From: Salinarimonadaceae bacterium
GTDB taxonomy: Bacteria > Pseudomonadota > Alphaproteobacteria > Rhizobiales > Beijerinckiaceae
Reading direction: 5' to 3'
Assembly (NCBI GenBank): GCA_007693435.1
Contig: REDO01000079.1
Coordinates: forward strand, 1 to 42,130
DNA length: 42,130 bases
Part shown: positions 35,856 to 42,130 of the stretch, one piece after another
Layout: each line of letters begins with the position of its first letter
Position numbering within the stretch: position 1 is the stretch's first letter
Made by a program: the position numbers and the translations under genes
The notes under the pieces: generated by a model
Databases searched by the model: none
The model's input: the letters and a program-made list of their open reading frames with translations, nothing else
What the model was told of the DNA's origin: nothing

Positions 35856-37760
35856 TCAGAACTCGAGGCCGATGGCCTGACGGAAAAGGCTCTCGTTGAT
35901 CGTGAGGCCGATCTCGCGCTGGAGCTGCGTCACGTATTGCGCGAGGACGTCGCTGCCCATTTCCGTCGCCATGCGGTCGGAGATCTGCTCGGCCTGCGGC
36001 GTGGTCGTGAGGTAGGGCGGGGCAGTCGCGGAATCGACGACGAACACCAAACGACGGTCAGCGCCGAGGCGCGCGGTTCCCGGTTCGCCCACCCGCGTCG
36101 CGAAGATGGCGCGCAAGGCGCCGGCGTCAAGATCGCCCTGCGTCTGACCGCGCGCCAGGTTTTCAGCGACCGAGACGCTCGCGCCTGCGTCGGCGGCGAC
36201 CGCGTCGAAGCTTTCGCCGGCGCGGAGGCGCTCCACGAGGCCGCGCGCCTGCTCGGCGAGTCGGTCCTCGATACGCTCGGCGCGCCATTCCGAGATCACC
36301 GCCTCACGGGCTTCGTCGAGCGAGAGGTTGCGCGCGGGCTGCACGCCCGTGACGTCGAACCAGACAAAGCCCCCGTCATCGGTGCGGATCGCGGCGTTGT
36401 CGATCCCGATGTCGGAATCGAAGATCTCGCGCGGCAGCCTGTCGGGCAGAGGCAAGTCGATCGTCGCGCCGACCTGATCGCGGCCCTGCGCGTCGATGCC
36501 GGCGATCTCGATGGCTTCAAGGCCGCGTTCGCGCGCGATTTCCGCCAGCGGCCGGGCCGAGGCGCGCTGGTCTTCGATCTCGTCATAGAGCCTGCGGATG
36601 CGGTCGGCGGCGTCCTGCATGGCGAGTTCCGTGCGGATCTCGTCGGCCACCTCCTCGAAGGGGCGCACCGCCGCCTCCTCGATCGCGACCACGCGCACCA
36701 GCGACGGTCCGAAGCGACCTGAGATGGGCTCTGACACCTCGCCCTCGGCGAGAGCGAAGGCTGCGGCCGCGATGGCGGGATCGACGAATTGCGCGCGCTC
36801 GAGCAGGCCGAGCTCCAGCACGTCGCGGGGAACGTCGCGCTCCCGCGCCAACGCCTCGAAATCGATCTCGCCGGAAGCGATTCTGGAGGCCGCCTCGCGG
36901 GCCTCTTCTTCGCTCTGGAACTGGATGCGTTGCACCTCGCGGCGCTCGGCGGCGCCGAAACGCGTTTCGGCCACCTGCTCGTGGAAGGCTCGCGCAGCGG
37001 CGTCGGACACCGAAGCCGGGTCCGCGACGCTCGCCGGCGAGACGCTGAGCACCGTCGCCGCCCGGTATTCCGGGGCGCGGAAACGGGTCGCGTTCTCCTG
37101 GTGGAACCGCGCCAGATCCTCCTCGGTCGGCTGCGGAATCTGGCCGGCGGCGGCGGCGTCGAGGAGAACATAGCGGGCCGCGCGGCGCTCGGCGCCGTAA
37201 CGGTGCAGCGCTTCCTGCGCCACGACCGGAGCCGAGAAATCCTCGCCGAGCGCCTCGACGATCTGACGGCGCGCGATGGCGTTGCGCTCCTGGGCGACGT
37301 AGCGCTGCTCGGTCAGGCCGTTGCTCTGGAGGAGGCTCATGAACCTGCCGCGATTGAACGAGCCGTCCGTTCCCCGGAAGGTCGGGTCGTCCACGATCGA
37401 GCGCGCGACGAGCTGGTCGGAGACGTTCAGTCCTAGCGCCCGCGCCCGCTCGTCCAGGGTCGCCTCGTTGACGAGGCTCGACAGCACCTGCCGCTCGAGG
37501 CCGAGCGTCGCCGCCTGCTGGGGCGTGATCGGCTGGCCGAACTGGATGCTGAGGCGCCGCAACTGGTCCTGATAGGTGGTGCGGGCGGCCTCGGAGCTGA
37601 TCTCCGTCTCGCCCACCTGCGCGATCGTCGTGCTCCCGCGGCCCGTGAAGATGTCGTTGATGCCCCACACCGCGAAGCTCAGGATCAGCAGCGCGAATAG
37701 TGCGCCGGCGACGATCTTGCCGGTGAGCGTCTTGCCGGTATTGCGAAGATTGCGAAGCAT
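35856..37760 (-). CDS. ppiD: Inner-membrane-anchored peptidylprolyl isomerase/chaperone (PpiD type)
   Basis: A SurA/parvulin-related periplasmic foldase tethered to the inner membrane, assisting newly exported proteins. The 634-residue protein has one N-terminal membrane segment (IVAGALFALLILSFAVWGIN, about residues 15-34), the SurA-N-like chaperone region (ISSEAARTTYQDQLRRLSIQ, LVNEATLDERARALGLNVSD), a parvulin-type domain near the middle (REAASRIASGEIDFEALARE, EGEVSEPISGRFGPSLVRVV) and a C-terminal region with a second related repeat. ATG 37760 begins the membrane anchor. It is the only SurA-like foldase in the window, which matters because surA is missing from the lptD locus. It diverges from tpiA. 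Confidence 0.92.
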   Translation of the reverse strand: MLRNLRNTGKTLTGKIVAGALFALLILSFAVWGINDIFTGRGSTTIAQVGETEISSEAARTTYQDQLRRLSIQFGQPITPQQAATLGLERQVLSSLVNEATLDERARALGLNVSDQLVARSIVDDPTFRGTDGSFNRGRFMSLLQSNGLTEQRYVAQERNAIARRQIVEALGEDFSAPVVAQEALHRYGAERRAARYVLLDAAAAGQIPQPTEEDLARFHQENATRFRAPEYRAATVLSVSPASVADPASVSDAAARAFHEQVAETRFGAAERREVQRIQFQSEEEAREAASRIASGEIDFEALARERDVPRDVLELGLLERAQFVDPAIAAAAFALAEGEVSEPISGRFGPSLVRVVAIEEAAVRPFEEVADEIRTELAMQDAADRIRRLYDEIEDQRASARPLAEIARERGLEAIEIAGIDAQGRDQVGATIDLPLPDRLPREIFDSDIGIDNAAIRTDDGGFVWFDVTGVQPARNLSLDEAREAVISEWRAERIEDRLAEQARGLVERLRAGESFDAVAADAGASVSVAENLARGQTQGDLDAGALRAIFATRVGEPGTARLGADRRLVFVVDSATAPPYLTTTPQAEQISDRMATEMGSDVLAQYVTQLQREIGLTINESLFRQAIGLEF

Positions 37761-37937
37761 GAACGTCTCGTCTCGTTTTCTCTTGAACTCTCCCGCTCGC
37801 GATACCCTACTTGGGCGCGCGGGGAAAGGGTTCTCGCCGTCGCATCGCCGGTTTCCGACGGGGCGGGGCGATTGCGGCGGCGGCGGGGGTCTGTTATCCC
37901 GCCAGCGCATCCCCGTTGGTAGAAGATGAGAATCGCC

Positions 37938-38696
37938 ATGGCCGCGCGCAACCCCCGCAAGCTCATCGCCGGAAACTGGAAGATGAACGGCTCCCGGAAT
38001 TCGCTGGCGATGGTTGAGGCCTTGCGGGCCGGGGCCGGGGCCGGCGGCGTCGGCGCCGATCTCCTCGTCTGCCCGCCCGCGACCCTGATCGCCCCGGTGG
38101 CGCAGGCGCTCGCCGGTTCTGCGATCGCCGTGGGCGGGCAGGATTGCCACGCCCTCGCATCCGGAGCCTATACCGGCGATCTCTCCGCCGAGATGCTGGC
38201 CGAAGCAGGCGCGACCCACGTCATCGTCGGTCATTCCGAACGCCGGGAGCATCACGGCGAAACCGACGCGATGGTGCGCGACAAGATGCGCGGGGCCTGG
38301 CGCGCCGGGCTCGTCGCCATCGCCTGCGTCGGCGAGACGAAGGCGCAGCGCGAGGCCGGCGAGGCGCTGGCCGTCGTGGGCGCACAGGTGAAGGCGCTCC
38401 TCGAAAGCGACGTGGGCGGCGCGAATACGGCCATCGCCTACGAACCCGTCTGGGCGATCGGCACCGGGCTGACGCCGACGGTCGCCGACGTCGCCGAAGT
38501 CCACCGTCTGATCCGCGCCACGATCGCGCAGGCGGTCGGCCCTGAAACGGCCGCCGGCGTGCGGCTTCTCTACGGGGGCTCCGTGAAGCCCGGCAACGCG
38601 GCCGAACTGATGGCGGCAGACGACGTGGACGGGGCGCTCGTCGGCGGCGCGAGCCTCGTCGCGGACGATTTCCTGGCCATCGCCCGCGCTTGCTGA
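37938..38696 (+). CDS. tpiA: Triosephosphate isomerase
   Basis: Interconverts dihydroxyacetone phosphate and glyceraldehyde 3-phosphate in central carbon metabolism. The 252-residue protein has catalytic Lys15 (GNWKMN), His99 ([10 protein letters not shown]) and Glu169 ([11 protein letters not shown]), and the phosphate-binding [11 protein letters not shown] and [13 protein letters not shown] 37938 is preferred: the in-frame ATG at 37926 has its purine-rich tract directly abutting, whereas for 37938 GAGAA is five bases upstream. It diverges from ppiD across 177 bases. Confidence 0.97.
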   Translation: MAARNPRKLIAGNWKMNGSRNSLAMVEALRAGAGAGGVGADLLVCPPATLIAPVAQALAGSAIAVGGQDCHALASGAYTGDLSAEMLAEAGATHVIVGHSERREHHGETDAMVRDKMRGAWRAGLVAIACVGETKAQREAGEALAVVGAQVKALLESDVGGANTAIAYEPVWAIGTGLTPTVADVAEVHRLIRATIAQAVGPETAAGVRLLYGGSVKPGNAAELMAADDVDGALVGGASLVADDFLAIARAC

Positions 38697-38724
38697 GCGG
38701 CGCCGGCGGCGACGAGCGCCCGAA

Positions 38725-38742
38725 AATTAATTATAATTAATT
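38725..38742. repeat. AT-only perfect palindrome
   Basis: AATTAATTATAATTAATT is an 18-base perfect palindrome made solely of A and T in a chromosome that is about two thirds G+C. It lies 28 bases after the tpiA stop and 83 bases before the next ATG, next to a CtrA-like site. It may be a regulator or nucleoid-protein binding site. Confidence 0.7.
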
Positions 38743-38751
38743 GACGGTTAA
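38737..38751 (+). promoter_or_regulatory. CtrA-like binding site TTAA-N7-TTAA
   Basis: TTAA (38737-38740), seven bases (TTGACGG) and TTAA (38748-38751) match the alphaproteobacterial CtrA consensus of two TTAA half-sites seven bases apart. It lies about 75 bases before the ATG at 38825, a position suited to controlling that gene. A TTGACG within it may be a -35 box. Function is inferred from pattern only. Confidence 0.45.
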
Positions 38752-38824
38752 TAATAACGTTGAACTTGGCGATCATCTGCTACAACCTCGGAGCGTGTTC
38801 GGCTTTCCGGAGCAGGTGGCGTCG

Positions 38825-39706
38825 ATGAAGATAGAATCCAGCAAACAATCGCATTGTGAAAACGAACGCAAAGAGCACAGGAAGCGGGACGCCGAGGCTT
38901 TCGCGCAACGGATATCGGCCGGCGAGAAGGCTCCTTGCGCGCCCACGCCCCAATGCGGAGGACACGACGATTGGCCGCTAGTCGCACAACCCGGTTCCGG
39001 CGGGCGGACGTCGACGCTGAATCCGGGGCGGGGCGCCCCGGTCTCGGCCGGCGCGCCGCAGGATGGTTCGGCCCTGGCGGGGATATTCCGGCAAGCCGCC
39101 GACGAAGCGCTGGCGCGCGTTCCGCACAATGAGGCGTTCGTACGGCCGCCCCCGCTCGATTTCCCGATGCCGCAAATCCCTGCGAACCCGCTTCAGATCG
39201 GCGTCGGCGGCTCGGGCGCGGCCCAGCCCGGCCCTCTCGCGCGATCGATCTGGCGTGACGAGCCGCAAGGCGAGCGGCGAGGCGCGACGCAATACGCGGC
39301 CCCGTACGTCCGGGCAGAGCCGGGCGGTGGGCTAGCGGCCCCGGCTCCGATGGGCTTGCCCCCCGCCGCAGCTTTCGCGGGCGGTTCGCCGATATCGCCG
39401 CGTCCCGATGCGCTTGCAGCTTCCTCGGAGGCCATTCGCGCCGCGATGGAGGCCAATATCGAGCGCGACGGCGCGGCGCTGTCGGTCAAGAACGTCATGC
39501 GCGCCGAGCTCGAGCAGGCCGCCGAGCAGATCGCGATCGCCGATCCGCGCATCGGCCATATGGTGGACGACATGATGAAGGATGCGCCGTTCGATCCCGG
39601 ACGACGCGCCGATATGATCGCCGAGGCGCGCGATCAGGCGAAACAGAAGCTGCTCGACATCGCCAAGGTGCTCGACCCGGCGCGCGACGACGAAGCGCAG
39701 GCTTGA
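38825..39706 (+). CDS. Unrecognised Pro/Ala-rich protein with helical C-terminus
   Basis: A 293-residue protein I do not recognise. It starts with a polar, charged N-terminus (MKIESSKQSHCENERKEHRK), then a long Pro/Gly/Ala-rich, probably disordered middle (about residues 40-195, including RPPPLDFPMPQIPANPLQIG and APAPMGLPPAAAFAGGSP). The C-terminal 95 residues look helical (SSEAIRAAMEANIERDGAAL, MRAELEQAAEQIAIADPRIG, HMVDDMMKDAPFDPGRRADM). There is no signal peptide or membrane segment. AGGTGG precedes ATG 38825; a TTG at 38741 lies within the regulatory region. Codon use is less biased than in neighbours, at the N-terminus especially. It separates tpiA from secG, which are commonly adjacent. 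Confidence 0.65.
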   Translation: MKIESSKQSHCENERKEHRKRDAEAFAQRISAGEKAPCAPTPQCGGHDDWPLVAQPGSGGRTSTLNPGRGAPVSAGAPQDGSALAGIFRQAADEALARVPHNEAFVRPPPLDFPMPQIPANPLQIGVGGSGAAQPGPLARSIWRDEPQGERRGATQYAAPYVRAEPGGGLAAPAPMGLPPAAAFAGGSPISPRPDALAASSEAIRAAMEANIERDGAALSVKNVMRAELEQAAEQIAIADPRIGHMVDDMMKDAPFDPGRRADMIAEARDQAKQKLLDIAKVLDPARDDEAQA

Positions 39707-39869
39707 ACCGCCGGTCTGCCGCGGCGGGACGATTTGCGCTGGACAGAACGGCGTCGCGGTAGCATATGAAGGCCGTCTCAGGTCGTGATGGCTGCGCATC
39801 GAATGTGCGGCCGTTTTCGCGCGGAACGAACTGTCGGCGGCCTCCGGGCGCGCCGGCGAAGGGCAAGAC

Positions 39870-40262
39870 ATGCAGACCGTCATCATCATCGTTCACCTCA
39901 TCATCGTCCTGTCGCTCGTCGGGGTCGTGCTTCTCCAGCGTTCGGAAGGCGGCATCGGCATGGGCACGGGCGGCGGTGGCGGCGGGGGCATGGGCGGTTT
40001 CATGACCGGGCGCGGGCAAGCCAACGTTCTGACGCGCGCGACCGCGGTCCTTGCCGCCCTTTTCTTCGCGACCAGTCTCTTCCTCGCGGTTCTCGCCGGC
40101 TACGACACTGCGCCCCGCTCCGTCTTCGACGGCATGGGACCGTCGGCTCCGACCGGCCAGCCGGGCGAGGCGCCGTCGGATTCCGGCCCGGGCGTTCTCG
40201 AGCAGCTGCAGCAGCTCCAGGGTGAGCAGCCCGGTTCGCCGCAGGTTCCCCAGTCGCGCTGA
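39870..40262 (+). CDS. secG: Preprotein translocase subunit SecG
   Basis: SecG is the small accessory subunit of the SecYEG channel in the inner membrane. The 130-residue protein has two membrane segments (TVIIIVHLIIVLSLVGVVLL and ATAVLAALFFATSLFLAVLA) joined by the conserved loop with LQRSEGGIGMGTG and a long glycine run. The C-terminal 45 residues are a Pro/Gln/Gly-rich tail, longer than in E. coli SecG but common in alphaproteobacteria. A GGCGAAGGGCAAGAC stretch precedes ATG 39870. It is followed by a strong terminator, so it is not simply co-transcribed with pyrG. Confidence 0.95.
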   Translation: MQTVIIIVHLIIVLSLVGVVLLQRSEGGIGMGTGGGGGGGMGGFMTGRGQANVLTRATAVLAALFFATSLFLAVLAGYDTAPRSVFDGMGPSAPTGQPGEAPSDSGPGVLEQLQQLQGEQPGSPQVPQSR

Positions 40263-42031
<1,769 letters not shown>

Positions 42032-42034
42032 ATA

Positions 42035-42130
42035 TCAGCCGCGGGCGCCGGAGAAAATCTCGTTTTCGCAGTGGACTAGGGGGCGCGCGCTCGGCTCGCC
42101 GGTCTTGCGGCGCGTCAGGAAGCGCGGGCG
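42035..42130 (-). CDS. 3' end of an unidentified gene (truncated by window edge)
   Basis: The minus strand is open from the right edge to TGA at 42037-42035, giving 31 codons (FLTRRKTGEPSARPLVHCEN near the start, ending EIFSGARG). Nearly all codons end in G or C, as in the real genes here, which supports coding. The family is not recognised from so short a tail. It converges with pyrG. Confidence 0.5.
   Translation of the reverse strand, partial: RPRFLTRRKTGEPSARPLVHCENEIFSGARG

Noticed and set aside
35856-38504. Very long minus-strand open frame covering ppiD and continuing opposite tpiA
   Set aside because: Only the part from 37760 down has PpiD character; the upstream part is antisense to tpiA and arises from GC-rich codon bias.
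38699-38720. GGCGC/GCGCC hairpin after tpiA as a terminator
   Set aside because: The stem is only five pairs with a long loop and no T-tract follows.

Overview
The window is about 42 kb of high-GC bacterial chromosome (roughly two thirds G+C by eye, strongly GC-biased third codon positions). Family content and gene order indicate an alphaproteobacterium of the Hyphomicrobiales (Rhizobiales): a DUF1217-flgF-fliI flagellar block, the lptF-lptG-lptD-pdxA-rsmA / gmk-yicC neighbourhood, a Nudix-TIGR02301 pair, csp with a DUF6481-type gene, and ppiD-trpE divergent from tpiA, then secG-pyrG. The genus cannot be fixed from sequence alone. I see no insertion sequence, prophage, CRISPR array, rRNA or tRNA. 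The region is almost entirely housekeeping and densely packed, with many 4-bp stop/start overlaps.

Layout. 1-4.8 kb: the 5' part of atpH (minus, running off the left edge) diverges from prs and glnE (PRPP synthesis; control of glutamine synthetase). 5.0-8.8 kb: tolQ-tolR-tolA-tolB, the envelope-constriction machine, without pal behind tolB. 8.9-12.3 kb: a flagellar operon (DUF1217 protein, flgF, an unrecognised protein, fliI). 12.3-13.7 kb: the two subunits of a 3-oxoacid CoA-transferase on the minus strand, convergent with fliI. 13.9-15.1 kb: an AT-richer leader with a near-consensus promoter, a cold-shock protein with a strong terminator, then two small proteins. 15.1-17.7 kb: a flavodoxin-fold NAD(P)H oxidoreductase and aminopeptidase P (minus). 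18-21.3 kb: small unknown proteins, a Nudix hydrolase, a TIGR02301 protein, YicC and guanylate kinase.

21.3-28 kb: a minus-strand operon lptF-lptG-lptD-pdxA-rsmA, joining LPS export, vitamin B6 synthesis and 16S rRNA methylation; surA, common between lptD and pdxA in relatives, is missing. 28.2-33.5 kb: plus-strand aspartate-type aminotransferase, membrane protein, WD40 protein, small C-x4-C protein, threonine dehydratase-like enzyme and quinone oxidoreductase-like enzyme. 33.5-37.8 kb: minus-strand ppiD-trpE-phosphodiester glycosidase-domain protein. 37.9-42.0 kb: plus-strand tpiA, an unrecognised protein behind an AT-rich palindrome and a CtrA-like site, secG and pyrG. The 3' end of another minus-strand gene lies at the right edge.

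Nothing here is clearly a new system. The best leads are the unrecognised gene at 38825-39706 with its regulatory island, the unknown protein wedged between flgF and fliI, the WD40/C-x4-C pair, and the missing partners (surA, pal, trpGDC) at otherwise familiar loci.
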